This document shows positions 1 to 5,798 of a stretch of 5,798 bases of DNA, in pieces (within the stretch, counting starts at the first letter, position 1; every line of letters starts with the position of its first letter). Under the pieces are notes generated by a model, which saw only the letters and a program-made list of their open reading frames with translations, was not told the origin of the DNA and ran no database searches. Made by a program: the position numbers and the translations under genes. The DNA is from an uncultured Holdemanella sp. (GTDB lineage Bacteria > Bacillota_I > Bacilli_A > Erysipelotrichales > Erysipelotrichaceae). The DNA lies in NCBI GenBank assembly GCA_900754615.1, contig CAAEDN010000001.1, positions 1 through 5,798 of the forward strand, written 5' to 3'.

Positions 1-84
1 GATTTAAATCTAACTAAAAAATCTAGTTATTTTATATTTTCAAACTTTTTCATAAAAAATACTTGAATTTTATATAGTTAGCTC
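1..84. other. AT-rich sequence downstream of uppP, no gene seen
   Basis: This short stretch follows the uppP stop codon. It is almost entirely A and T. The only structure I see is a 6-bp inverted repeat, TAACTA (11-16) and TAGTTA (24-29), with a second TAGTTA copy at 75-80. The stem has one G:C pair per arm and no T-run follows it on the minus strand, so it is not a convincing terminator for the uppP transcript. The real terminator, or a further operon gene, may lie beyond the left edge. Confidence 0.4.
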
Positions 85-909
85 TTATATTACATAGAAA
101 AATAAAATGACAAAAATACCCAAAATAATACGATACCACCCAAATAGTGTAAAGTCATTTTTCTTAACGTAATTCAACAAAGCTTTGATTGCATATAAAC
201 TGACTATAAATGCAATCAAAGTTCCTAAGATCAAAATAAATAATTGACTCAAACTAAATAGTCCAACATTCATTAAATATTTGACAACTTTTAATAAGCT
301 GGCCCCAAACATAACAGGTATCGCTAAAAAGAATGAAAATTCACTTGCTACGGTTCTAGAACAACCACAATATAATCCACCTAAAATCGTAGCCCCAGAC
401 CTTGATGTACCTGGAATCAATGCTAGACATTGAAAGAAACCAATCTTCAAGGCCGATACATAATCAACTTGTTCTAATGTATGTATTACTTCTTTTCGTG
501 GTTGCTTCTCAATTAAAATAAATATAATCCCGTACGTGATCAATGCAACTGCAATCACGAAATTTTGAGATAAATAGCTCTCTATAATGTTATCAAGCAA
601 TAAGCCGATAACAGCTGCAGGAATGACACCTACAATGACTTTTGACCATAGTTGCAAAGTTCGTTTTTTCTTAAGCTTCGTTTTTTTCTTATCAAAAGGA
701 TTTAACTTCTGATAATAAAGAACAATTACTGCCAAGATACTTCCAAACTGAATCACAACTTTGAACACCTCAAAAAATTGAGCAGGTTCAAGCGGCCAAA
801 TACTCGCAAATAATATTAAATGTCCTGTCGAAGAAATCGGCAGCCATTCTGTTATCCCCTGTATAATTCCTAAAAATATCGTTTTAATGATATTCATTAA
901 GAATGTCAT
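85..909 (-). CDS. uppP: Undecaprenyl-diphosphatase UppP (BacA family)
   Basis: An integral membrane phosphatase that removes one phosphate from undecaprenyl pyrophosphate, regenerating the undecaprenyl phosphate that carries cell-wall precursors; extra activity in this family gives bacitracin resistance. At 274 residues it has the usual family length. Visible motifs are QGITE (residues 17-21, the family's Q/E-xxx-E site), PISSTGH (24-30, with the conserved His30) and PGTSRSGAT (166-174, with Arg170), followed by EFSFFLAIP (190-198). Several hydrophobic helices fill the remainder, ending in a hydrophobic tail. A small oddity is YCGCSR (180-185), where many homologues have an LG-rich stretch without cysteines. 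The start at 909 is chosen because AGGA at 917-920 lies 7 nt upstream; the alternative Met5 has no comparable site. The start overlaps the murD stop as ATGA (906-909), so translation is probably coupled. The stop is TAA. Confidence 0.96.
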   Translation of the reverse strand: MTFLMNIIKTIFLGIIQGITEWLPISSTGHLILFASIWPLEPAQFFEVFKVVIQFGSILAVIVLYYQKLNPFDKKKTKLKKKRTLQLWSKVIVGVIPAAVIGLLLDNIIESYLSQNFVIAVALITYGIIFILIEKQPRKEVIHTLEQVDYVSALKIGFFQCLALIPGTSRSGATILGGLYCGCSRTVASEFSFFLAIPVMFGASLLKVVKYLMNVGLFSLSQLFILILGTLIAFIVSLYAIKALLNYVKKNDFTLFGWYRIILGIFVILFFYVI

Positions 910-2228
910 TCTTCATTCCTTTTTGAAGCATAGTCATGAACCATTTGTTTAAAAATTTCACCCCTAATTTCGTAATTCTTAAACTGGTCAAAACTTGAAC
1001 ATGCAGGGCACAATAAAATAGTGTCACCTGGCTTTGCATAAAGCACGGCCTTTTCAAACGCATCCTTCATTGTCTCCACACTGATTTGACTTGTAAAGAT
1101 ATCTTTAAATTTATCTTTTGTTTGACCAAAAGAAATACATTTCTTAACAACTGAATCGTATTGTTTTAAATCATCAAAAGAAATATGTTTATCTTTACCA
1201 CCACACAATAAAATTACGTTCTTATCAAAAGCTGATAAACCCGCACAAGCTGCATGCGTATTCGTAGCTTTTGAATCATTATAGAAACGCACATTATCAA
1301 TTGTATCTACATATTCAATACGATGTTCAACACCACTAAATTCACGAATGACTTCTTGAATGTTAAATAAAGAAACACCCATTAAATAAGCCATACAACT
1401 TGCCATCATCGCATTTCCACAGTTAAATTCACCCACGATTTTAAGATCGGATAAGGCAAACAACTGTGTGTCTTTATAATATGCATATTTGTCATTTTTA
1501 TATAGATCTACATCTTTTCTTTTTAAAGAAAAATCAATTACCTGACAAGGAATATTCTGTGCATATTTCACAACATTTTCATCATCTACATTACGAATAA
1601 AATAATCATCCGCATTTGTATTTTCGTAAATTCGCATCTTACTCTGATAATAGGCTTCTAGACTATCCATATAATCCAAATGATCCGGTGCTAAATTTGT
1701 CACAGTAGAAACATGTGGTCTAAATGTTTCAATTCCTAACAACTGAAAGTTACTCAACTCCAATGCTACATTATAATCTGCATCCGTATGATCTAATACA
1801 AGCTCACATAATGGTGTACCAATATTTCCAGCAACCAAGCTTTTCTTTTGACGATTCAACATCTCATACAACAAAGTTGTGACTGTTGTTTTTCCATCTG
1901 TACCTGTAACGGCTGCATAATTAAAATTTTTAGCATATCGATATGCCACTTCAATTTCTGTATAGATTTTTGCGTTCTTTTCTACAAAATAATGTACAAA
2001 AGGTACACGATATGGAATACCCGGATTCTTCACAATAAAAGCATATTCCTTTTCCTTTAATATATCTGGATGTCCGCCATCAAAGACTTCAATCCCTAAA
2101 TCTTGCAATTCATTTTTTTCTTTAATTTCATTTGAATCCGTTAAAACAACATGATATCCATTCTTTAATAAAAGTTTACTAACGGCAATACCACTTCGGG
2201 CAGCCCCAATGACTAATACAGTTTCCAT
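906..2228 (-). CDS. murD: UDP-N-acetylmuramoylalanine--D-glutamate ligase MurD
   Basis: A cytoplasmic ATP-dependent Mur ligase that adds D-glutamate to UDP-MurNAc-L-Ala, the second amino-acid step in building the peptidoglycan stem peptide. The 440-residue length is normal. An N-terminal Rossmann-like UDP-binding domain begins VLVIGAARSG (4-13). The central ATPase domain has the P-loop TGTDGKTT (108-115), GNIGTP (135-140), ELSNFQL (157-163), NLAPDHLD (178-185) and SKMRIYEN (196-203), whose lysine is the likely carbamylated residue. The C-terminal domain has GVEHRIEYV (299-307), NDSKATN (317-323), LLCGGKDK (340-347) and LLCPACSSFDQFKNYEIRGE (405-424). The P-loop has Asp where many homologues have Asn; I recall this from other Bacillota. 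It contains no tryptophan. It starts 1 nt after the mraY stop, with GGGGG about 9 nt upstream as a probable ribosome site, and ends with TGA overlapping the uppP start. Confidence 0.97.
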   Translation of the reverse strand: METVLVIGAARSGIAVSKLLLKNGYHVVLTDSNEIKEKNELQDLGIEVFDGGHPDILKEKEYAFIVKNPGIPYRVPFVHYFVEKNAKIYTEIEVAYRYAKNFNYAAVTGTDGKTTVTTLLYEMLNRQKKSLVAGNIGTPLCELVLDHTDADYNVALELSNFQLLGIETFRPHVSTVTNLAPDHLDYMDSLEAYYQSKMRIYENTNADDYFIRNVDDENVVKYAQNIPCQVIDFSLKRKDVDLYKNDKYAYYKDTQLFALSDLKIVGEFNCGNAMMASCMAYLMGVSLFNIQEVIREFSGVEHRIEYVDTIDNVRFYNDSKATNTHAACAGLSAFDKNVILLCGGKDKHISFDDLKQYDSVVKKCISFGQTKDKFKDIFTSQISVETMKDAFEKAVLYAKPGDTILLCPACSSFDQFKNYEIRGEIFKQMVHDYASKRNEE

Positions 2229-2229
2229 T

Positions 2230-3210
2230 CTACATTACCCCCAAAACAAGTCCAAGAACAGCTAAAATAACTCCCACAAGTCTGAATCGTGAAACAACTT
2301 TTTCTTCAGACCAACCACACATTTCAAAATGATGATGCAACGGTGCCATCTTAAAGATTCTCTTATGTGTTTTTTTATAATACGTAACCTGTATAATAAC
2401 GCTGCAAACTTCTGCAACAAAAACAAATCCAATTAATATTAATAAAATTTCCTGCTTTAATACCATGGCAACAGCTGCAATAAAGCCACCCAAAGCTAAA
2501 GATCCTGTATCTCCCATAAAGATCTTTGCGGGATGTTTATTAAACTTCAAATAACCTAACAATGCGAAAATCACAATCAAAATCAGACATGCCACATTGT
2601 CTAAACCTTGTATAAACGCAAAAATCGCAAAAGGAATCAAGGCAATAACCATCTGACCGGCACAAAGACCATCTAAACCATCCGTCAAATTGACGGCATT
2701 TGTTTCTGCCGTAAACATAAAATAAACCAAAATAAAATAAAACCATTTTAAATCGATTGTGACATCAAATAATGGTATCCAAATATTTGTCGTTGAATTT
2801 CTACAATACAACAAGAAGAAAACCACAGCCAAAATAGATTGTAATAAATATTTATATTTTGGTTTCAAACCTTCATTATTCTTTTGAACAACAATTATAT
2901 AATCATCAATAAAGCCAACAACACCATATCCAACAAAGGCAAGCAAAATGATACCTGCATTCATATCCAATTTGAATGGAGTAAAGAAAGAACATACAAT
3001 ATAAACTAAGGTTGGAACAATAATAAAGGCAAGTCCCCCCATAGTTGGTGTTCCATTTTTCTTTTTATGGCTCGCCAATCCTTCCTCTCTTTCTGTCTGG
3101 CCAAATTTGATCTTATGCAAATAATCAATCAGTCCAGGCATAATCATTAACATTATGACAAGTGTGGCAACACACATGATCGCTATCCATAAATAGTTCG
3201 AATTCAACAT
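2230..3210 (-). CDS. mraY: Phospho-N-acetylmuramoyl-pentapeptide transferase MraY
   Basis: The membrane enzyme that transfers phospho-MurNAc-pentapeptide from UDP to undecaprenyl phosphate, making lipid I, the first membrane step of peptidoglycan synthesis. The protein is 326 residues, typical for Gram-positive MraY, with about ten hydrophobic helices. Visible motifs are GTPTMGGL (53-60), the acidic pair in GFIDDY (99-104, Asp102 and Asp103), NAVNLTDGLDGL (171-182), FMGDTGSLALGG (231-242, with the conserved catalytic-region Asp) and APLHHHFEMCGW (289-300). The ATG at 3210 is chosen because AAGGAGA lies 7 nt upstream; an in-frame TTG at 3231 would put that ribosome site inside the coding region. 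The stop is TAG, 1 nt before murD. It is the first gene of an operon with its own promoter. In many bacteria mraY sits in the division and cell wall cluster between murF and murD; here its upstream neighbour is a divergent ribosomal protein gene, so the cluster is broken up. Confidence 0.97.
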   Translation of the reverse strand: MLNSNYLWIAIMCVATLVIMLMIMPGLIDYLHKIKFGQTEREEGLASHKKKNGTPTMGGLAFIIVPTLVYIVCSFFTPFKLDMNAGIILLAFVGYGVVGFIDDYIIVVQKNNEGLKPKYKYLLQSILAVVFFLLYCRNSTTNIWIPLFDVTIDLKWFYFILVYFMFTAETNAVNLTDGLDGLCAGQMVIALIPFAIFAFIQGLDNVACLILIVIFALLGYLKFNKHPAKIFMGDTGSLALGGFIAAVAMVLKQEILLILIGFVFVAEVCSVIIQVTYYKKTHKRIFKMAPLHHHFEMCGWSEEKVVSRFRLVGVILAVLGLVLGVM

Positions 3211-3217
3211 GATTTCG

Positions 3218-3224
3218 TCTCCTT
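3218..3224 (-). promoter_or_regulatory. Ribosome binding site of mraY
   Basis: On the minus strand this reads AAGGAGA, 7 nt before the ATG at 3210. It decides the mraY start, since the longer in-frame TTG start at 3231 would place this site inside the gene. Confidence 0.9.
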
Positions 3225-3240
3225 TTTTCAAAACAAATAT

Positions 3241-3269
3241 ATTATATCATTGTATTCAATCTCAAACAA
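3241..3269 (-). promoter_or_regulatory. Extended -10 promoter of the mraY-murD-uppP operon
   Basis: On the minus strand the -35 box is TTGTTT (3269-3264), then a 17-nt spacer, then a perfect TATAAT -10 box (3246-3241). TGA directly before the -10 gives an extended -10 (TGn) motif. This fits the housekeeping sigma factor. Transcription would start near 3234, leaving a leader of about 24 nt that holds the mraY ribosome site and little else, so no riboswitch or attenuator is expected. Confidence 0.85.
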
Positions 3270-3285
3270 ATTTTTAATTCAGGGG

Positions 3286-3314
3286 TTGAAATAAGGACTT
3301 GTTAATGGTATTAT
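3286..3314 (+). promoter_or_regulatory. Extended -10 promoter of rpmB
   Basis: TTGAAA (3286-3291) and TATTAT (3309-3314) are separated by exactly 17 nt, with TGG immediately before the -10 (extended -10 motif). The expected start point is near 3321, giving a leader of about 36 nt. The -35 box is only 16 nt from the -35 box of the divergent mraY promoter, so the two promoters are back to back without overlap. Confidence 0.83.
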
Positions 3315-3340
3315 AGTTAAGCGATTGCGTAAATGAAAGT

Positions 3341-3348
3341 AAAGGAGG
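3341..3348 (+). promoter_or_regulatory. Ribosome binding site of rpmB
   Basis: AAAGGAGG is a near-perfect match to the 16S rRNA 3' end and lies 8 nt before the ATG at 3357. It decides the start: an upstream in-frame ATG at 3333 would have this site inside the coding region and would add eight residues absent from known L28 proteins. Confidence 0.92.
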
Positions 3349-3356
3349 ACATTAAG

Positions 3357-3548
3357 ATGTCAAGAGTATGTGCAGTATCTGGAAAAGGTCCTTTATCTGG
3401 AAATAAACGTTCTCACTCAATGCGTGCTTCTCGCCGTAAATGGAACGTTAATCTTCAAAAAGTTCGTGTTGTAGTAGACGGAAAGCCTCAAACTATCCGT
3501 GTTAGTGCTAGAACATTAAAAACTTTGAAGAAACAAAACGCTATTTAA
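3357..3548 (+). CDS. rpmB: Large ribosomal subunit protein L28 (bL28)
   Basis: A small basic protein of the 50S ribosomal subunit that binds 23S rRNA. The 63-residue product begins MSRVCAVSGKGPLSGNKRSH and continues with the conserved block RKWNVNLQKVRV and the late motif VSARTLKTLKK, matching Bacillus L28 closely in length and pattern. It has one cysteine (Cys5) where zinc-binding L28 forms have CxxC pairs, so this is the zinc-free (C-minus) type. The ATG at 3357 follows a strong ribosome site. It is expressed alone, with its own promoter and a hairpin terminator about 40 nt after the TAA stop, and is divergent from mraY and convergent with the GGDEF gene. A single-gene rpmB unit is common in Bacillota. 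Confidence 0.97.
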   Translation: MSRVCAVSGKGPLSGNKRSHSMRASRRKWNVNLQKVRVVVDGKPQTIRVSARTLKTLKKQNAI

Positions 3549-3588
3549 TTTTAGATAATTAGGATCCTTAAAAAATTATGCATAAGAT

Positions 3589-3617
3589 AAAAAAGAAGAG
3601 ATAACTCTTCTTTTTTT
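3589..3617. terminator. Hairpin terminator after rpmB, probably bidirectional
   Basis: GAAGAG (3595-3600) and CTCTTC (3605-3610) pair around a 4-nt loop ATAA. Six A:T pairs extend the stem to 12 bp (3589-3600 with 3605-3616). The plus strand gives a T-run (3611-3617) directly after the GC-containing stem, terminating rpmB. The minus strand gives six T (3594-3589), so it can also stop read-through from the GGDEF gene. Confidence 0.85.
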
Positions 3618-3707
3618 CTTTATATGATAAAATATACATAAAGAGCCCTCTAATAATGAATAAGAAAGATTTGGATGAATGACTCAATATGGATATAAGT
3701 GAAAAAG

Positions 3708-3799
3708 AAGTCAAAAAAGGATCCACAATTTTAGAAATCATCAGTGAAATTCTAACTTGGATCCGATCTTAAAAGAGTTGTTACGCTCTTTTTTGACTT
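3708..3799. repeat. Imperfect inverted repeat spanning the 3' end of the GGDEF gene
   Basis: AAGTCAAAAAAG (3708-3719) and its exact reverse complement CTTTTTTGACTT (3788-3799) form 12-bp outer arms. The next bases also match: GATCCA (3720-3725) has its complement at 3758-3763, but with 24 extra bases in the right arm. Those extra bases contain a third small hairpin, AAAAGAG (3771-3777) with CTCTTTT (3786-3792). The right arm encodes the C-terminal residues of the GGDEF protein. Confidence 0.6.
3713..3764 (-). terminator. Terminator of the GGDEF gene, overlapping its stop codon
   Basis: Read on the minus strand, GGATCCA (3764-3758) pairs with TGGATCC (3725-3719), and TTTTTT (3718-3713) follows at once, as in a rho-independent terminator. 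Inside, TTAGAA (3755-3750) can pair with TTCTAA (3736-3731) after a small internal loop, leaving a 13-nt loop. The first arm begins within the last codons of the upstream gene and the TAG stop (3754-3752) lies in the upper stem. The stem is imperfect, so strength is uncertain. Confidence 0.65.
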
Positions 3800-4855
3800 T
3801 TTATATGCATACATATTTTGATCAGCAAGATCTTTAACAGTCACTATATCACCTATGGATAGATATGCATCTCCATAGGATATAGAAGGTAAAAACGAAT
3901 ATTCTTTTCGTTTTATTTTTAATAAAGATTCAAATGCATCCAAACATGCATCTTTATTTCGATAATCTTTCAATAATATACAAAATTCATCGCCGCCTAT
4001 TCGGTAACAATACCCATATTTCGCATATGCTTTTTTAATACAATCCGCAATTTGTGCTAAACACAAATCCCCCGTGACATGTCCATAGACATCATTGACT
4101 TGTTTAAAACCATCTACATCCAATACGATAAGCATGCCATTGGTATAATTCATCTCATTTGACCGATTTATAAAACTATTTTGATTTAATAAGCCCGTCA
4201 GTGCATCTAATTGATTCCACATTTCATTGCAGTAAATAAAATAAAGAACCGAAAGTAAAGTGACACATAGCCATGTCACATGTAACTCTGGCAATACAAT
4301 TTGGATGATCGTTTCCGAAATCAAAAAAATCATCAAAGGATAAATCAATGCTTTACTGCGATTTTGAAATGGCTTCGAAACAATGATCGTAGATAGAGAT
4401 AAATATAATATCGAAATAAAGTATGTGATCACATAGATAAAGAAATAATCTTCGCGCGCATAAATATTATTTTGATTTACTGAAAATACAAGTTTACATG
4501 GAATTGATAAGCCAAGAAATATTAAATATAAAACTTGAATCCATATCGCAAGCTTTAATTCCCGTCTAAGCGTTGTATTCTTATCTAAAACATACACAAG
4601 ACAAATGCATACGGCTGGTGATAAGCCAAAGCCTAGATAATTTGATATAATATTGATCCATCGATATTTTTTTGGAGCTCCATCTACCACAATGGTTACT
4701 ACTTCTAATAGTGAAATCATCGCAATTAAGAAAAAGGCCAAGAAAAAGCCTCGCTTTTGTTTCTGATTTAGCGATTCACTTAACTTCGTTAAAATACACA
4801 TAAAGCCAAGGACAAATATATCTATTGTCGTTAGTACATAAAAATATCCATTCAT
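3752..4855 (-). CDS. Seven-helix membrane diguanylate cyclase (GGDEF domain)
   Basis: Predicted to make cyclic di-GMP from two GTP at the inner face of the membrane, responding to an unknown input. The 367-residue product has seven hydrophobic segments (about 5-23, 36-57, 68-90, 100-119, 138-159, 169-188, 193-210) followed by a GGDEF domain (about 215-355). The catalytic domain is complete: LDALTGLLN (216-224), DVDGFK (246-251), ND-x4-H (254-259), RIGGDEF (285-291) and ADQNMYAYKK (344-353). The RxxD inhibitory site expected five residues before GGDEF reads AKYG (278-281), so product inhibition by that route is unlikely. I do not recognise the sensor region as a named family. The ATG at 4855 is preferred, with GGA 8 nt upstream; an in-frame GTG at 4870 would overlap the preceding gene and lacks a ribosome site. 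It lies 4 nt after the upstream gene, so they are probably co-transcribed. The stop is TAG. Confidence 0.9.
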   Translation of the reverse strand: MNGYFYVLTTIDIFVLGFMCILTKLSESLNQKQKRGFFLAFFLIAMISLLEVVTIVVDGAPKKYRWINIISNYLGFGLSPAVCICLVYVLDKNTTLRRELKLAIWIQVLYLIFLGLSIPCKLVFSVNQNNIYAREDYFFIYVITYFISILYLSLSTIIVSKPFQNRSKALIYPLMIFLISETIIQIVLPELHVTWLCVTLLSVLYFIYCNEMWNQLDALTGLLNQNSFINRSNEMNYTNGMLIVLDVDGFKQVNDVYGHVTGDLCLAQIADCIKKAYAKYGYCYRIGGDEFCILLKDYRNKDACLDAFESLLKIKRKEYSFLPSISYGDAYLSIGDIVTVKDLADQNMYAYKKSKKSVTTLLRSDPS

Positions 4856-4859
4856 TTCA

Positions 4860-5798
4860 CTATTCCACACTCAAATTATTCTCAACTGTATCCTTTGTAT
4901 ATATGCGTCTGAATACAATAGGACTGTTTTTCTTTAAATATTCTTTTTGAAGCCAATCTAAATATGTTCCAGGACTAATGATTCCTCGCATACTCAATAC
5001 ATCAGCTCCTAGTGTACCTAAAACTAAATCCGTAAAAGAAGCACAATTATCACCTAAAGCCCAATAAATATGGAATTTTCCGCTTTTTACTTTATATAGC
5101 TTTGCTCCTGTACGATAATGAAGACGACTCGGATAATCCATCTCATACTCTTTGAAACAATCATAGCCATCTTCTTTTTCAATTTTTGTATACCAGCGAT
5201 ATCCATTTTGACGAATCTTATTGATTTCCTTTTCAATCTCTTCATTTTGTTTTGGTGTAGTATAAATGCCATATTCAAAAATCGAATTATTTTCTGCTGA
5301 AATCATATTTGGAATATATTTAACTAAAGGGACAGTAAAATAGATTCCATCCCCAATGGTTTGATTCAAATGAAATGAATCACTATCATAATTCCCATAG
5401 CTATATACAACATCATCATACGCAAAACAAATATGTCCTACTTTTTGAAATCCTTTTGAGCCCACATGCACAATGACTTTTAAGCGCACATCCTCTTCAT
5501 TCTTATATGTGTTTAAATCTTCAGGCTTTCCTTCTTCTAAATAATGGTTGATGCTTGCTAAAGCCGCATCCGGAACCAATGCACAAAGAAAAGCCGGAAG
5601 ACTAATACGAACTTTACGTTTCCATTTATATTTTGTTAAAGGATTGATACCCTCACATCCATCACTTAAGTAGCGTGAGCCTAAAATCATAAAGTAAATA
5701 CCAAAGGCTTGCATTAATAAATCTGTATGAAAGTTTGGATTTAATAATAGATAGAATCCAAATCCAATATATATATAAGTAAAAATAAAGTTAAAAAA
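4860..5798 (-). CDS. DUF308/HdeD-like membrane protein fused to a probable permuted papain-like domain (5' end cut off)
   Basis: The reading frame is open to the right edge, giving 312 visible residues; the true start lies outside. An ATG at 5714 has no ribosome site and would cut a membrane hairpin, so I reject it as the start. Visible residues 8-46 form two hydrophobic helices in the DUF308 pattern, with GFGFYLLLNP (12-21) then GIYFMILGSRYLSDG (33-47). A basic stretch KYKWKRKVR (57-65) and a third hydrophobic segment (66-83) follow. The C-terminal domain has KVGHICFAYDDVVYSYGNYD (119-138) and later GDNCASFTDLVLGTLGAD (249-266). The order His122 then Cys252 is that of circularly permuted papain-like folds (NlpC/P60, LRAT, DUF4105/YiiX groups), which include peptidases, amidases and acyltransferases. 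The substrate is unknown. If segment 66-83 crosses the membrane, the enzyme domain would face outside. The stop is TAG, 4 nt before the GGDEF gene. Confidence 0.72.
   Translation of the reverse strand, partial: FFNFIFTYIYIGFGFYLLLNPNFHTDLLMQAFGIYFMILGSRYLSDGCEGINPLTKYKWKRKVRISLPAFLCALVPDAALASINHYLEEGKPEDLNTYKNEEDVRLKVIVHVGSKGFQKVGHICFAYDDVVYSYGNYDSDSFHLNQTIGDGIYFTVPLVKYIPNMISAENNSIFEYGIYTTPKQNEEIEKEINKIRQNGYRWYTKIEKEDGYDCFKEYEMDYPSRLHYRTGAKLYKVKSGKFHIYWALGDNCASFTDLVLGTLGADVLSMRGIISPGTYLDWLQKEYLKKNSPIVFRRIYTKDTVENNLSVE

Noticed and set aside
1848..2060. A plus-strand 70-codon frame rich in Cys, Ile and Phe.
   Set aside because: It is antisense to the conserved MurD P-loop region and is explained by that gene's codon pattern.
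2540..2746. A minus-strand 68-codon frame inside mraY.
   Set aside because: It is an out-of-frame reading of the conserved MraY core; the mraY frame carries all family motifs.
3211..3356. Possible riboswitch, T-box or ribosomal-protein leader between mraY and rpmB.
   Set aside because: Predicted leaders are only about 24 and 36 nt, too short for a known riboswitch or T-box, and no strong hairpin is visible.
3562..3764. Three GGATCC sites (3562, 3719, 3759) in about 200 bp, considered as possible remains of a cloning junction or of an inserted element.
   Set aside because: Two of them are the arms of the terminator stem, where a palindrome is expected to appear twice. The third is isolated. 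No flanking direct repeats or transposase remnants are visible.
3656..3772. A plus-strand small open frame (MNKKDLDE, in-frame TGA, then 29 codons to TAA) that would make a 38-residue peptide if TGA were read as Trp.
   Set aside because: There is no good ribosome site or promoter, TGA is a genuine stop elsewhere in the window (murD), and the second half is the terminator and inverted repeat of the opposite gene. A pseudogene remnant is possible but not supported.
5087..5300. Two open frames of about 60 codons on either strand inside the DUF308-papain gene.
   Set aside because: Both lie wholly within a well-supported coding region, have low-complexity AT-driven composition and match nothing I recognise; they are shadow frames.

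Overview
The window looks like a chromosomal stretch from a low-GC, AT-rich Gram-positive bacterium (Bacillota). The short zinc-free L28 closely resembles the Bacillus type, the MurD P-loop reads TGTDGKTT as I recall from clostridial relatives, Shine-Dalgarno sites are strong (AAGGAGG type), and TGA is used as a stop (murD) while Trp is TGG. An Erysipelotrichia/Clostridia-like source is my guess; the sequence alone does not prove it.

Layout. Positions 85-3210 (minus strand) hold a tight three-gene operon, mraY-murD-uppP in transcription order. It is driven by a clear extended -10 promoter just upstream of mraY. Gaps are 1 nt (mraY/murD) and a 4-nt ATGA overlap (murD/uppP). MraY loads the UDP-MurNAc-pentapeptide precursor onto undecaprenyl phosphate, MurD adds D-Glu earlier in the same precursor pathway, and UppP regenerates the lipid carrier MraY consumes. 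Divergent from it, with back-to-back promoters about 16 bp apart at their -35 boxes, is rpmB (ribosomal protein L28, plus strand), a single-gene unit with its own promoter and terminator.

Positions 3549-3751 are a roughly 200 bp convergent intergenic region. It contains a hairpin terminator for rpmB, usable on both strands, and a second terminator for the minus-strand gene that overlaps that gene's stop codon and sits inside a larger imperfect inverted repeat.

Positions 3752-5798 (minus strand) hold two genes 4 nt apart. Upstream is an incomplete gene running off the right edge. It encodes a membrane protein with a DUF308/HdeD-like helical hairpin joined to a domain with His-before-Cys order, typical of circularly permuted papain-like (NlpC/P60, DUF4105/YiiX-like) enzymes. 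Downstream is a seven-helix membrane diguanylate cyclase with an intact GGDEF site and no RxxD inhibitory site. This pair is the least ordinary part of the window. The rest is well-known housekeeping biology, and I found no CRISPR array, mobile element, tRNA or rRNA.
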